Assembly (NCBI GenBank): GCA_036346225.1 | Contig: JARFIW010001469.1 | Location: 7,596,001-7,660,000 of the forward strand | Reading direction: 5' to 3' | DNA length: 64,000 bases | From: Platerodrilus igneus | Lineage: Eukaryota; Arthropoda; Insecta; Coleoptera; Lycidae | Shown here: piece after piece, positions 1 through 12,197 of the stretch | How the letters are laid out: every line of letters starts with the position of its first letter | How positions within the stretch are numbered: the stretch's first letter is position 1 | Position numbers and translations under genes: made by a program | Notes under the pieces: generated by a model | What the model was told of the DNA's origin: nothing | The model's input: the letters and a program-made list of their open reading frames with translations, nothing else | The model's database searches: none

Positions 1-3000
1 TAAAATTAGGGTGAGTAGCTGAAATCAACCAACTATGTTAAAGTTGTGAAGCTTTAGACTGACTGGTCATCCTGGGCTCCTGAGGGTATTTATGCTATCC
101 CTGCCCTCACATTGATTATGGGAACTGCAGATCTCATGTCTGCTATTTCTTTATTCAATACAAAATATTAGTTCTTAGTAATTCTTAATTCTAACAATAG
201 GTTTTTATAATCTATTGTGACCTGCACCTGCAGTGTCATGTTACGCCTGGAATACAATTCACATCCGTTCTCATGTCTGATTTGATGAACTACCATTAGC
301 CTTTTGTAATATGTCCTTCAATTATGCATTGTAACAATCTAACTTAAGATTTAATAATTCCATTTGATTACATATATATCCTAATTTGGGGATATGTAAC
401 TCGCGTCGGGAGACAAACACACCTCGAGCTAAAATCTAGTACTTTTTCCCTTGTATAATAAATAACTATTTCTTGAAACGTTAAAAATCGGGACATTATT
501 TATCTGAGTCCGCTTGGGAAAATTTCAGTTTCCTGGTCGACATTTATACTTTTCCTTTTCCAGTCGTCGGAGGTAAAGTGTCGCCATGACGTTATCAAAT
601 AACTGACGCAAAACAGTAATATAAATAACGATAAATAGCAGTTAAACTTGATTTTTATTTTGCAACGTAATATTAAACGTGCAATTTTTAAGGGTAGCAT
701 TTTGAAAATTGAGGCCGTGCAATATTGTCCTCAGATTTTGTCGGTCCAAGGCGCGACACTGCTTCATTTGCCAAAGATTCAATTTCGGAGCTTTGCGTTT
801 TACGAATGCTTTCTTATTTAACAACAAACGTGTAGTTATTGTGTCAAATTAATTTGCGTCAAAAAGATGACTAATCGTAAAAGCAATCTTTGATATTAAT
901 CAAAACGGAAAATTCATATCCGCAAATATACATGAAAATTAGTATACTTTATGTGGAGGAAAAGTGACTTTTTATGGCTTGCATCTTATAACCGCTGCAC
1001 TCGCGTTCGGCGGGTAAATGAAGTGACTAGGTAGGTTTTGGTCCTCTTGGAGCAACTTTTAAAAAAGGCTTCTTCCAAAAAACTCTTTATCAATTTATTT
1101 GAAACAGAAATAACAAAATTAATTTTTAATTACAAGTACGTTATTTGCAGTAACGTATTGGGATCAAAAATGTTCTAAGTTGACATTCACTTTAAATTAA
1201 CTAAAATTAGGGTGAGTAGCTGAACAACCAACTATGTTAAAGTTGTGAAGCTTTAGACTGACTGGCCATCCTGGGCTCCTGAGGGTATTTATGCTATCCC
1301 TGCCCTCACATTGATTATGGGAACTGCAGATCTCATGTCTGCTACTTCTTTATTCAATACAAAGTATTACTTCTTAGTATTCTTAATTCTAACAATAGGT
1401 TTCTTATAATCTATTGTGACCTGCACCTGCAGTGTCATGTTACGCCTGGAATACAATTCACATCCGTTCCCATGTCTGATTTATGAGCTACCATTAGCCT
1501 TTTGTAATATGTCCTTCAATTATGCATTGTAACAATCTAACTTAAGATTTAATAATTCCATTTGATTACATATATATCCTAATTTGGTGGATATGTAGCT
1601 CGCGTCGGGAGACAAACACACCTCGAGCTAAAATCTAGTACTTTTTCCCTTGTATAATAAATAACTATTTCTTGAAACGTTAAAAATCGGGTCATTATTT
1701 ATCTGAGTCCGCTTGGGAAAAATTTCAGTTTCCTGGTCGACATTTATACCTTTCTTTTTCCAGTCGTCGGAGGTAAAAGTGTCGCCATGACGTTATCAAA
1801 TAACTGACGCAAAACAGTAATATAAATAACGATAAATAGCAGTTAAACTTGATTTTTATTTTGCAACGTAATATTAAACGTGCAATTTTTAAGGGTAGCA
1901 TTTTGAAAATTGAGGCCGTGCAATATTGTCCTCAGATTTTGTCGGTCCAAGGCGCGACACTGCTTCATTTGCCAAAGATTCAATTTCGGAGCTTTGCGTT
2001 TTACGAATGCTTTCTTATTTAACAACAAACGTGTAGTTATTGTGTCAAATTAATTTGCGTCAAAAAGATGACTAATCGTAAAAGCAATCTTTGATATTAA
2101 TCAAAAACGGAAAATTCATATCCGCAAATATACATGAAAATTAGTATACTTTATGTGGAGGAAAAGTGACTTTTTATGGCTTGCCTCTTATAACCGCTGC
2201 ACTCGCGTTCGGCGGGTAAATGAAGGGACGAGGTAGGTTTTGGTCCTCTTGGAGCAACTTTTAAAAAAGGCTTCTTCCAAAAAACTCTTTATCAATTTAT
2301 TTGAAACAGAAATAACAAAATTAATTTTTAATTACAAGTACGTTATTTGCAGTAACGTATTGGGATCAAAAATGTTCTAAGTTGACATTCACTTTAAATT
2401 AACTAAAATTAGGGTGAGTAGCTGAACAACCAACTATGTTAAAGTTGTGAAGCTTTAGACTGACTGGCCATCCTGGGCTCCTGAGGGTATTTATGCTATC
2501 CCTGCCCCTCACATTGATTATGGGAACTGCAGATCTCATGTCTGCTACTTCTTTATTCAATACAAAGTATTACTTCTTAGTATTCTTAATTCTAACAATA
2601 GGTTTCTTATAATCTATTGTGACCTGCACCTGCAGTGTCATGTTACGCCTGGAATACAATTCACATCCGTTCCCATGTCTGATTTATGAGCTACCATTAG
2701 CCTTTTGTAATATGTCCTTCAATTATGCATTGTAACAATCTAACTTAAGATTTAATAATTCCATTTGATTACATATATATCCTAATTTGGTGGATATGTA
2801 ACTCGCGTCGGGAGACAAACACACCTCGAGCTAAAATCTAGTACTTTTTCCCTTGTATAATAAATAACTATTTCTTGAAACGTTAAAAATCGGGTCATTA
2901 TTTATCTGAGTCCGCTTGGGAAAAATTTCAGTTTCCTGGTCGACATTTATACCTTTCTTTTTCCAGTCGTCGGAGGTAAAAGTGTCGCCATGACGTTATC

Positions 3001-4018
3001 AAATAAGTGACGCAAAACAGCAATATAAATAACGATAAATAGCAGTTAAACTTGATTTTAATTTGCAACGTAATATTAAACGTGCAATTTTTAAGGGTAG
3101 CATTTTGAAAATTGAAGCCGTGAAATATTGTCCCTCGATTTTGTCGGTCAAAGGCGCGGCACTGCTTCGTTTGCCAAAGATTCAATTTCGGAGCTTTGCG
3201 TTTTACGAATGCGTTTTTATTTAACAACAATCGCGTAGTTATTGTGTCAAATTAATTTGTGTCAAAAAGAAGACTAATCGTAAAAGCAACTCTTGAAATT
3301 AATCAAAAACGGAAAATTCATATCCGCAAATATATATGAAAATTAGTATATTTTATGTGGAGGAAAAGTGACTTTTTATGGATTGCTCTTTTATAGCCGC
3401 CTCACTAGCGTTCGGCGGGTAAATTAAGGCACGAGATAGGTTTTGGGTCTCTTGGAGCGACTTTTTAAAAAGCTTCTTCCAAAAAAACTCTTATCGATTT
3501 TATTTAAACAGAATTACAGTGTGAATTTTAATAACAGGTACGGTATATGCAGTAACGTATTGAGATCAAAAATATTCTAGGTTGACTTTCACTAATTTAA
3601 ATGAACTAAAATTAGGGTGAGTAGCTGAACAACCAACAATGTTAAAGTCGTGAAGCTCTAGACTGACTGGTCATCTTGGACTCCTGAGGGTATTTATGCT
3701 ATCCCTGCCCCTCACATTGCTTATGGGAAATGCAGATCTTATGTCTGCTATTTCTTTATTCAATACAAAATATTACTTCTTAGTAATCTTAAATCTAACA
3801 ATAAGTTTCCTATAATTTATTGTGACCTGCACCTGAAGTGTCATGTTACGTCTGGAATACAAAGTATTGACATCCGTTCTCATATCTGGTTTAAGAACTT
3901 CCATTAGCCTTTTGTAATATGTCCTTCAATTATACATTGTAACAATCTAACGTAAGATTTAATAATTCCATTTGATTACATATATATATATCCTAATTTG
4001 GGGGATATGTAACTCGCG
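1..4018. repeat. Tandem macrosatellite-like array, about 1.2 kb unit, 3.3 copies
   Basis: The block opening with TAAAATTAGGGTGAGTAGCT recurs at 1202, 2404 and 3607, giving a period of 1201-1203 bp. Copies 1 and 2 are nearly identical. The second half of copy 3 (about 3060-3600) and partial copy 4 (3607-4018) carry many more substitutions and small indels. Copy 4 stops at about 4018 inside the sequence GATATGTAACTCGCG, where the other copies continue for another 780 bp. Each copy has the same minus-strand open frame of about 61 codons (642-827, 1843-2028, and a variant near 3060-3230); it matches no family I know and is probably incidental. No terminal repeats or target duplications were seen. 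The array probably extends left of the window, because base 1 coincides with the unit start only by chance. Confidence 0.93.
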
Positions 4019-4204
4019 CCATGAAAAGTTCCACTTCTCTTTGGTGTAAAATATGCATCTATACGTCAGCACTTAGGTTTACACATTTTTTTCTGTCAAT
4101 GATTTCCATTAAGTAGTTAACATTGAAGTGTATTGCCTAACAAATTTTTACTTGTAGATTGTTAAGTCAACTTCTTAATAAAGTTTAATAAAAATTAAGA
4201 GTAA

Positions 4205-4468
4205 ATGAAGTCGAATTTATTTTTTATATTTTTTATAATTAAAAGAAGATCAAGCAGATATAAACCTAAGAAGTCCAAAAATTTTCTAGAGGATCACATT
4301 GAACGGTTTATGAAGGTAGCAGATTATAAAAAGTACTTATTGTTGAGATTGGTGTCGATTGCTGATGTAGCTAAAACTGGTAGGAGAAACGAATTAACTT
4401 ATTTGCACTCGGAGAACTTCGAAAACGCATTTTTTTTTATGGAAAAGGCGTTTCTAATTCAGAGCTAG
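4205..4468 (+). pseudogene. Crypton-like tyrosine recombinase fragment
   Basis: An 87-codon open frame. Residues about 18-75 resemble the start of the catalytic domain of the tyrosine recombinases found in animal Crypton-type elements: a basic YKPKKSK stretch, a helix ending in FMKVADYKKYLLL, then SIADVAKTGRRNELTYL. In that family the arginine in the (G)xRxxEL context is the first catalytic residue. The downstream His-x-x-Arg box and the nucleophilic tyrosine are absent, since the frame ends in a T-rich run and a stop. It is therefore a 5' piece of a dead gene. The first 15 residues are AT-rich and may not belong to the family. Family assignment is from recall of the motif spacing, so it is moderate. 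No terminal repeats are visible around it. Confidence 0.45.
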
Positions 4469-5259
4469 TGTTTCGTAATTATATACCATACTAGAAGTTG
4501 GAGCGACCTGAAGAGAGAAATTCGCATTAATTAAATATCAACGCCATAGTCAACTTTACTTTTTCCGATTGTAGATATTTATGGTGACTTTTTTAACAGA
4601 AATGTTATACACACAAATGAAAAATGCTGCGTGCTTTCAATTTTAGAAATCTGATTATTCACACCGGGGAGTGGTTCTATTCGTTAAACACACTATAAAA
4701 CTGACAAATTACATAAAAATATGATTTATGCCTTTTTGAATATTTTGGCGCTACTTATAGTAGCAAAAATCTACTTACCTTGTAAAGTTTTGAAAGTTGC
4801 ATTAATTTAAGCCGAACGTTCAGGTCTTTCTCTAGCCGGTCCTTACCTGCGGAGTCTCCAGGTTGGGTTTCGCTACAACGTAAGACAATCAACATCGAGA
4901 AGAACACCATATTTATTCATAGGAAAACGTTCACAAAAACATTTCTAATTAAATTTACAGATTTTCGCACAAAAACCGTTACCCCTAACTACCTAATTTT
5001 TGTCTAACCTTTTCTACATAGGTGGGGAAACCACAAACTTCGAGTTACCAAGTGTACTATCCCAAATATCTAGCACTCCTTCCCCTTAGATTTTAACTTC
5101 TTACGTCACGTAATCATTTAAATATTTTAGAGGTGATTTTACCCGCTGGAATCAGACCAAAGGTTCTGAATACTTAACATCCGAAATTGGGTTTGGTATA
5201 TGAATTTCAGTTTCAACATCCCTCTCTATATTGGACACTTCTACTTGACTGGCCTCAAC
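4469..5259. other. No gene seen; AT-rich flank of a Ty3/gypsy remnant
   Basis: No coding signal was recognised. The stretch lies on the 3' side of the minus-strand gypsy pol remnant and may hold the last part of the element. No LTR pair or target duplication could be found. Confidence 0.4.
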
Positions 5260-5459
5260 TAGCTGAATGGGCGTAGGGTGTCTTTTCCGTAGTTAGCCGG
5301 TATGTCTTCTTACAAGTTTTTCGATGGGCGTGGCAGCATTATAGCGTAATGAACCAGAGCAATCTACGGTAGTAGCTGGTACCCACTTGGGCCCTGGTAC
5401 GTAGGACCTGCAAAATATGGGGTGGCTCTCTACGAAAAGTTTGGTATTGGTTTTTCCAG

Positions 5460-6544
5460 TAGTGCGACCAATTCCTTGGCTAAATTGGGAAAAACTTTAT
5501 CTATAATAGTATTTAACGTTTTATCCATAAAAATTTCTGCATGTGACCTATCTGGCACTCCGTAAGTGGAGAAATGTTGTATAAGCTAGTATCGTGGAAG
5601 CTTGATTTTGATGTCCTTCCCGTGCATCTTCCGTATAGCATTTTTTACGCTTTGGACCATTCGTTTTGCTTAACTGTTACTGTTGGAATGGTAAGTTGTT
5701 GCTAAAGCTTGTCTGATTTCATTATTTTATAAAAATTGTTTATATTCGTGCGAAGTGAAACAGTTTGTATCGTCCGAAACACGTACGTTCAAAATACCAT
5801 GCGGAGCAAATAAATCTCTCAACACTTATTGGTTGCTGCTGAAGAAACCGCAGGCACCTGTCTAGCTTCAAGCCATTTGCAAAACGAATCTATGATGATT
5901 AGAAAATAATTTCCGTCCATAGTCCCTGGAAAATCCAAGTGTAAACGTGTCCATGGCGCACGCGACCTTTTCCATGGATGAACTGGAGTCTTGTTGGACA
6001 TGTTTCTAACTTCTTGGCAGCTATGACACGAATTGACATAGTTTTTGATTTGTTTATCGAGGTTTGGTCACTAAATATAGGGGCGCGCTAGTCCTTTCGT
6101 TTTTACTACACCTGGGTGAGCAGAGTGTAGAGTTTGTAATACCATTTGCCATCCTTCTGGTGGAATGATTACCCTCGTGCCCCATAACAGGCAGTTCTCA
6201 TAGCAGCTTATTTCATTCTTTCTCAGTAAATACGGCAAGATATTGACGGAAAACAAATCGTTCTTTGTCGGCCAGCCCCTCCGTGTCCATTGTAAAACCG
6301 TAGACAAAATCGACCCCATTCTATTTTTCTTAATTTTTCTGTGGTATTAAACCACTCAGAGTCTTTATTTGCGTTTCGATCTATGACGTTGGATCGTTGT
6401 CAATGTAATAAAAATTTTTAAGTTTGATATTTATGACACATAAAAACATATAGACAATTTTAAAAACTCCGAGTGGCTTAATACCTAGGAAAAATTAAGA
6501 AAAATACAAAACAAACCACAACAAATATACACGGCCCCATTCTA
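5460..6544 (-). pseudogene. Gypsy integrase remnant, split by a hairpin insertion
   Basis: Segment 6319-6071 has the H2C2 region (HSAHPGVVKTKGLARP). The two cysteines (CHSC) follow in a different frame at about 6020. Segment 6001-5819 has the core start: WTRLHLDFPGTMDGNY with the first catalytic Asp, then IIIDSFCKWLEA. The second Asp context (VSDDTN) is at about 5780. The third catalytic position lies in degraded sequence near 5690. The N-terminal part continues upstream of the insertion at 6324-6534, since reading across the 10-bp repeat restores one frame. Several stops and frameshifts make it a pseudogene. Confidence 0.8.
6324..6534. mobile_element. Hairpin-plus-tail insertion, copy 1 (211 bp)
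   Basis: Flanked by the direct repeat CCCCATTCTA at 6314-6323 and 6535-6544; removing the element and one repeat restores the gypsy integrase frame. The body is an imperfect inverted repeat of about 38 bp: 6326 onward (TTCTTAATTTTTCTGTGG) pairs with the stretch ending near 6510. To the right of the inverted repeat is a one-sided tail of about 25 bp containing AAACAAACCACAACAAA. The copy at 36319-36449 shares both the arms and the tail. A one-sided tail and a 10-bp duplication do not fit a normal cut-and-paste MITE. Confidence 0.75.
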
Positions 6545-6831
6545 GCTTCTTCGACTATTTCTTATGCACATAATATTTTTTCTGGTATATTCTCTAGCAT
6601 GAGTACATCCTCTGATGGTTGTACTTTAGGAGAGCTGATCCTTAATGGTAACCGCCTTAAGGTGTCAGCATTTCCAATTTTATTTTCAGGAAAAATTGTT
6701 TTGTCGTAGTCATATGCACTCAAAATTAGTGCCCAACGTTGCGTACGTGGTGAAAGTACTTTAGGAATACTTTATTTTTATAGTTAAAAACTCCCAGCAT
6801 AGGTTTATGATCCGTATCTATAGATATATGT

Positions 6832-7430
6832 CTACCATAGATGCAGAATTTTTTTTATTCTGAGAATCACTGCCAAAACTTCCCGATCAACTTGCGCGAA
6901 GTTCCTCTCCGTTGATGAAAGGGTTCGCGCATAAAAATGCACTAGCGTACTGATTCCATCATCATTAGGTTGGGCTAACACGCAACCCACTCCGAATGGA
7001 CTTGCGTCATAGGTCAATATAAGAGGTTTGTTCACACTATAGTATACTAAGATCGGTTCCAGTGCAGTGATCTCTTCAAGTTTTTTAAACGCACTACTTT
7101 GTTCGGCACCCCACCAGAACATCACATTTTTCTGCAAAAGCATATGCAGGGGCTCGGCAATTGAAGTCTTGTCTTTTAAAAATCTGGTAAAAGTTAAGTA
7201 GTCCTAAGAACGCCTGCAATTCAGTTTTATCAGTGGGCGCAGGCGCATTCTATAGCCTTAACCTTGTCTTCTATTAGCTTTATGCCTTCGGTACTAACTG
7301 CAAAACCGACAAATGTTAGTTGTTGGCCATGAAAATATACTTGTCGTTCCTTAAGTGTAGACCAGCTTCGCGGAAACGAGAAACTAGAGTGCCAGCTTTT
7401 TGATCCAGATCAAATAAGATATGTTTATTT
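6832..7430 (-). pseudogene. Gypsy reverse transcriptase end and RNase H domain
   Basis: The 103-codon frame at 7143-6832 has the RNase H start of Ty3/gypsy pol: PLILTYDASPFGVGCVLAQ, where the Asp of TYDAS is the first catalytic acid, and VDREVLAVI, whose Glu is the second. Upstream (7430-7150) frame-shifted pieces encode the connection between RT thumb and RNase H, including FGFAVS-like and LQAFLGLLNFY motifs. The enzyme would copy element RNA and degrade the template. The last RNase H acidic residues lie past a frameshift near 6830. This copy is not functional. Confidence 0.8.
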
Positions 7431-7972
7431 CTTTTTATTTTGTTCAATAATGATATTTATTAATCAGTTAATATGTTTTTATGTGAGTACACATCTTTTA
7501 TTGTGGTGATCTATATGTCCATGAGTGATTATGGTAAAATCTTTAAACCTTGGAAGGTTCAACTAAATATTACTATTTATTTTATTATTATTTTGAAACG
7601 TAAACTGGTGTCTCCTGTTGTATTTTATAACTTGTTTTTATTTTAGGCATACTCTGTTTGTAGTCAATTTTTGTAATTAAGTATACGCACCTTAGGGTTC
7701 CCACACCTTCCATAGGGTCATAACAACTAGTGTTTAAACGAGTTTGGTGGGGGTCTAATTTTAATTCTGTTACATCTTAGTTTTACAGTGAATTCTCTGC
7801 TCATGCCTTTAACGCTGGAGTAAAGTCCAGAGCAAGCAAATACATTTTTATCATCTTAGCCGCGTGTTAAAGTGTTTCAGTATTTATGTGTGTCATACAA
7901 ATTAGAGCCCACATCCATGTGGAAGCTGTGCTTTTGATGAAGGCTATCATCATAGCTTACGGGTGTTTGATG
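7431..7972. other. No gene seen
   Basis: AT-rich sequence between the gypsy remnant and the left end of a mariner-like element. No open frame or repeat was recognised. Confidence 0.5.
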
Positions 7973-8017
7973 TATGACTCTCTATTTTTTAACTGTTATA
8001 ATTTCCTTAAGTATATG

Positions 8018-8421
8018 TGGATTATTGGGGGTGAATGAGCTGATAAGATATGCTAATTATAGGGAAGGACCAATTGCTTTTTTAGTAATACCGATAGCGG
8101 TGGAGCGGTTATGTAATAACTAAAAACAACTACACCAAACTACTTAATAAAGGGTATAAATACCTTAAAGCCTGTGCCGCTGTGGGCAATAAACGTTCAC
8201 ACACAAAAGCTTTTACGGACAACCAAAAACACGCACGATTGGGTGTCGATGTCGCTTTCAAAAGCTCTCATACAACCGTCTTCTGCAAGGGTTCGAATGC
8301 GACTGTCTTCTTCAACGCACTTCCACTGTCGGTATATAATGTTTCACTCAAAAACTATAGGATACCCGCACTAAGTATTTATTGTCACCAATTCCAATAA
8401 ATGTTCGATGACGACGTAACA
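8018..8421 (-). mobile_element. Solo LTR of the BEL-1 family
   Basis: 404 bp, starting TGGATTATTGGGGG and ending GACGTAACA, flanked by the 5-bp duplication ATATG (8013-8017 and 8422-8426). It aligns along its whole length with the BEL-1 LTRs (11564-11957 and 18140-18533) but is clearly more diverged from them than they are from each other. No internal region follows, so it is a product of LTR-LTR recombination. Orientation is taken from the coding strand of BEL-1. It sits inside the left end of the mariner-like element. Confidence 0.88.
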
Positions 8422-8479
8422 ATATGACACAATTTTTTTAGGACAACTTGTGTTTAACATATTTTTTCGTTCATTGTAG

Positions 8480-9480
8480 TTGAAAAATGCTACCGGTTTT
8501 GAATGTGGAAGACACATGTCGAATAGCCGTCAGGTTTGAGGTATGGAACTCAGTGGCCTTGGAGAGAAGAGGGCGTTGTATTCGTGCGACACTTGATCCA
8601 AAGACAATTAAAAACTCACCATAAATTGGTGACAACTGGTTCTATTAAGGATATCCACAGACTTGAACGTCGTTCAACATCCCGCACACTAAAAAACATC
8701 GTAGTGGTCAGTCAAAAGTTCACCAGAAGTCCATCGAAGTCTGTGCGTGTGCCGCTGTCAGAAAAAGTGGTCTAACTCATGCAGTTCAAACAATTTTGAA
8801 AAAAGATCTGTGTTTTTAACCCTGGAAACCACATAATTATCTTGGAGACTGCGATAGACAAATAGAATTTGCTGAGAAAATTTGTCTTGGCAGGAACATT
8901 GACCGATACCGTTTAACAATGTAATTTGGGGGGGATGAGGCTGTCTTTTGTGTTGGGGTGTTTGTCAATAGACATAATTGTCATTACTGCAAATTGGATA
9001 ATCCACATAAATCTGTTGAAAAGGCTTAGGGGCGTGATAAAGTGACAGTGTGGTGCGGTTTCACTGCCACTAGAGTCGTTTATCCTTTATCCTAAGTACC
9101 GCAATGAACGCTGAACTATATTTGGACTGTTGGGGAACCAAGTGTGGTCAGTGATATCTCAATGGAATGCCTATCTTGCATTTTATGCAAGATGGAGCTC
9201 CTCCACATTATGCTAACGACATCAGAAATTGGCTTCATGAGCATTGCGCTGACAAATGGATAGGAAGACGTTGCTCGTATGATTGGCCTGCCGCAGCCCC
9301 GATTTCACACCTTGTGATTTCTTTTTGTGAGGTTGTACAAAAGAGGAAGTTTATCGAAAAAAACCCAAAATATTGACGCACTTGAGCAAACGATCTCACA
9401 CATAATTAGGAACATACCACTCCGCATGTTGCAGGCTACTGTTGACGACGTACCTAAAAGGTTACATACGTGTGGGCAAA
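8480..9480 (+). pseudogene. Decayed mariner-like transposase
   Basis: Read across several frames, the plus strand gives an N-terminal helix-turn-helix-like region (8490-8780) and a DDE core. The clearest segment is 9167-9376, with LHFMQDGAPPHYANDIRNWL, the second catalytic Asp context of this transposase group, followed by the basic and WPA-type motif. The third acidic motif (DFF-type) lies just after in broken sequence. A last part ending near 9480 resembles the family C-terminus. The transposase would cut and join element ends at TA. Frameshifts and stops make it non-functional. Confidence 0.72.
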
Positions 9481-9612
9481 ATGAAGGAGCCTATGACGAA
9501 TGTTGAAAACAGATGTGGAAACCTCATAGACTTACAATTGTATTGTTTGTTAAATCATGTGTTTGTGACAAAAAGTAAACAAGTTATAACAGTTCAAAAA
9601 TAGGGGGTCGTA

Positions 9613-11558
9613 TATCATACAAACTGTATAATAAACAAGGAAGTTACCCTTTTCCGTATCACATGTTTTCCAAATTACGCAATGGCTGGTGGTACTGTAC
9701 TATCTCGGTAATGTCGGCAAATTAGATACCCGCAAGTAGTACGTAGCAATGTACGCACAAGTTCACAAAATTTCTTTATTGCTTTTCAAGATTTTCGGTC
9801 TCGCACGCATATTTTTAGCTAAAACGCATACAAAGGGTATTGCTACTTGTATCATAAACATTCGTTAGACATTTAAGAATTTCTTAAAAATACATCTGTA
9901 ATTCATTCAGATTCCAATAGGGTAGATTCGTTTTTCCTGATATCTCTTCTATACCAATGCTTTTAAGTTTTTTGTTCTGCAGACTTCAAACTTCCGATAA
10001 TAAATCACGAGGGAGATTAGCTATCGCAAACTCACCCAATACCCGGTCATTCTTAAAAGTAATTAGTCTAATGAAGTATGGAAGTTTCCTCAATATATCA
10101 CGTTCTTGAAGTTTTCATCTAGATGAACTTTCAAATATATCATAAAATATCATAATACTCCCTACTGTTAGAAACTGAATATAAAGTTGGAACCTTCGGT
10201 TTGATATGCTTATAGAAAATTAATCAGAGGTGTTTGGCTGAAGGGCTCAATGCTTCATGTGATGTATATTTGAGTGAACGTCTTAGGCATGCCCGTATTC
10301 AATCTCGTTCGGGTATGCGAGATTAGTAGGAATTTGCCGTACTAGGATTTCGACAGATAAAGCATAGCTCCCAAAACGGCATCGTAACTGGATGAGTCGC
10401 TAATTGGAATTTAAGACGGGAAAGGGTTGAGATTAATTAAGCATCAATAGAATTTTGAGTGCAGCGATAAGTTTAGAATTTTGCAAATAGTTTTATAATA
10501 ATCGACAAACGTGGAAGCGTACAAATCTAAGCTATCTATATAAAAGAGGTTACTAAAGGTTGCGAAGGGTTTTGATAAATAACTCAACTTCATAACCTAA
10601 GAAATTATGATTAGGGAGGGTTGTTTCTAAATCTTCAGATTTATCTAAGTGAGGTTTTAGCGGCACTAAGCATTGTTTGATATAAATTTGTAGCTTGCAA
10701 GACCATTCCTTGTTTAAGCAATCTTAAATCAAGGTTAATGACTTTGAGAAATTCTCGCAACTTGCTGAAAGATGGAGCTTAATGCTTAAAAAAAGAAAGT
10801 GTAGAAACGACTGCATGGATAAAACGTACAGCTTTCATAAATTTTCTTCGAAGCTTTTGCTTTATATTATTATCAGGTTGCTACTACTAAGCACGTGCAT
10901 GGATCTTTGTAAGGAAATGATTGCTAAATTCTTGATAGATTTGCAATGTTTAAGTTATCTTTTAGATGACGAAAAAAACGCATTGAAATTTCCATATTTG
11001 TTCTGTATTTATTTCGTTTTTAATTATGCTATAAAACTAGAAAATGCATTTCGAACAGAACACCGCTATTGTTTGTTCAATATTGCTTCAGCTGCATATT
11101 CAGACATGTAATTGTAAGCTGGTGTTTTACATACAAAAGTGGATTTTAAGTAAATAACTTTTAAATGCGTTCCTATTTGCACCAATGTATAAGTGATAAA
11201 CCTTATTCTTTTCATCATATAGACTTGTTTTGCGTTATATCAATGATGGATCGCTACAGTAGAGGTTGTATTTGTGCCGTTTACTCTATCTCTAACTATA
11301 ATAACTACATTAGAACGCAAACCAAGCGTTTGTACACAAAAGATGATTGATGTGCCCTTACAGCATTACATCTTTTAGATGGACTTGATTTACAAGTTAC
11401 AAGAGCCTTATTAACCATATAGTGAGAAATATCTAGAATTCTATTTACATAATTTTTGGTACGTTTTGAACATGTATCTAAATTACGGCGCTGAGCGTTG
11501 GTTAGTTTAGTTCTAATTTAAAGCTTCGATAGTAGTGATATGAAATGAATTGGTGGTA
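9613..11558. other. Unassigned AT-rich DNA
   Basis: About 1.9 kb without a recognisable gene. The longest frame, 10782-11111 plus (109 codons), is rich in Leu, Tyr, Phe and Lys as expected from AT-rich noncoding DNA and matches no family I know. A second frame at 11165-11350 is equally unconvincing. Confidence 0.5.
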
Positions 11559-11563
11559 CATAC

Positions 11564-11957
11564 TGTGGGGTGATAAGGTGATCTTGATATGTTAATTATA
11601 GGGAAGGACCAATTGCTTTTTGTAGCAATACCGATGGCAGTGTAGCGGTTATGTAATAAATAAAGCAACTACGACAAACTACTTAATAAAGGATATAAAT
11701 ACTTTAAAGCCTGTGCCGCTCTGGGCAAGAAAAGTCACACACAACAGGTAGCGGACACCAAAGAACACGCACGCTCGGTGTGGTGTCGCCTTCAAAAGCT
11801 CTCGTACAACTACTGTCTTCTGTAACCGTCCGAGTACGACTCATTGTTACTTCACGCACTCCCACTACCGGCATAAGGTTTCACTGAAAACTGTAGAGTA
11901 CCCGCACTAATGGTATTTATTGTCACCACTTCCAAATTGTTCAATGATGACGTAACA
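11564..11957 (-). mobile_element. BEL-1 3' LTR
   Basis: 394 bp, same ends as the 5' LTR, with eight substitutions between the pair by eye. On the minus strand it is preceded by a short purine-rich tract (GGTGGGCGG near 11960), a plausible polypurine primer site. Confidence 0.93.
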
Positions 11958-12197
11958 TACCGCCCACCAAATTCATAGAATTTTGAAAAGGAGGGAAGTA
12001 GGTTGGGTGAAGGAAATCACATGGGATTTGACCTTGCTAGGAAAACGGGTAACGAAAGATAGGGTGGTACACTACAGCGAGCGATATCACCAACTATGCA
12101 AAATAAAAAAATATATATGTAAATAAACAAATATTTAAAAATAATATACTACCATACATGTAAGAAATGTGTATATACATCTAAACATAAAATAAAA

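Larger units (their letters stand above)
5260..7430 (-). mobile_element. Ty3/gypsy retrotransposon fragment (pol only), interrupted
   Basis: Minus-strand pol remnant reading, in order, the end of reverse transcriptase (about 7430-7150), RNase H (7143-6832), integrase zinc-binding region (6544-6000) and integrase core (6001-5460). gag, protease and most of reverse transcriptase are missing and no LTR is recognisable, so this is a truncated copy. Frames change repeatedly. A 211-bp hairpin element sits inside the integrase N-terminal region, flanked by a 10-bp direct repeat. The domain order RT, RNase H, integrase fits Ty3/gypsy. Confidence 0.85.
7975..9610 (+). mobile_element. Mariner-like DNA transposon with nested solo LTR
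   Basis: Terminal inverted repeats of about 40 bp: the left begins at 7975 (TGACTCTCTATTTTTTAACT) and the right ends at 9610; its complement reads CGACCCCCTATTTTTGAACT. Both ends abut TA (7973-7974 and 9611-9612), the usual Tc1/mariner target. A 404-bp LTR plus a 5-bp duplication is inserted 43 bp inside the left end, so the element itself is about 1.23 kb. It encodes a decayed plus-strand transposase. The left TIR can only be recognised by reading through the nested LTR. Confidence 0.75.

Noticed and set aside
642..3230. Repeated 61-100 codon minus frames in the satellite
   Set aside because: They recur only because the array repeats. The composition is unremarkable and no family is recognised.
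10782..11111. 109-codon plus frame
   Set aside because: AT-driven composition, no motif, no neighbours; left as unassigned DNA.
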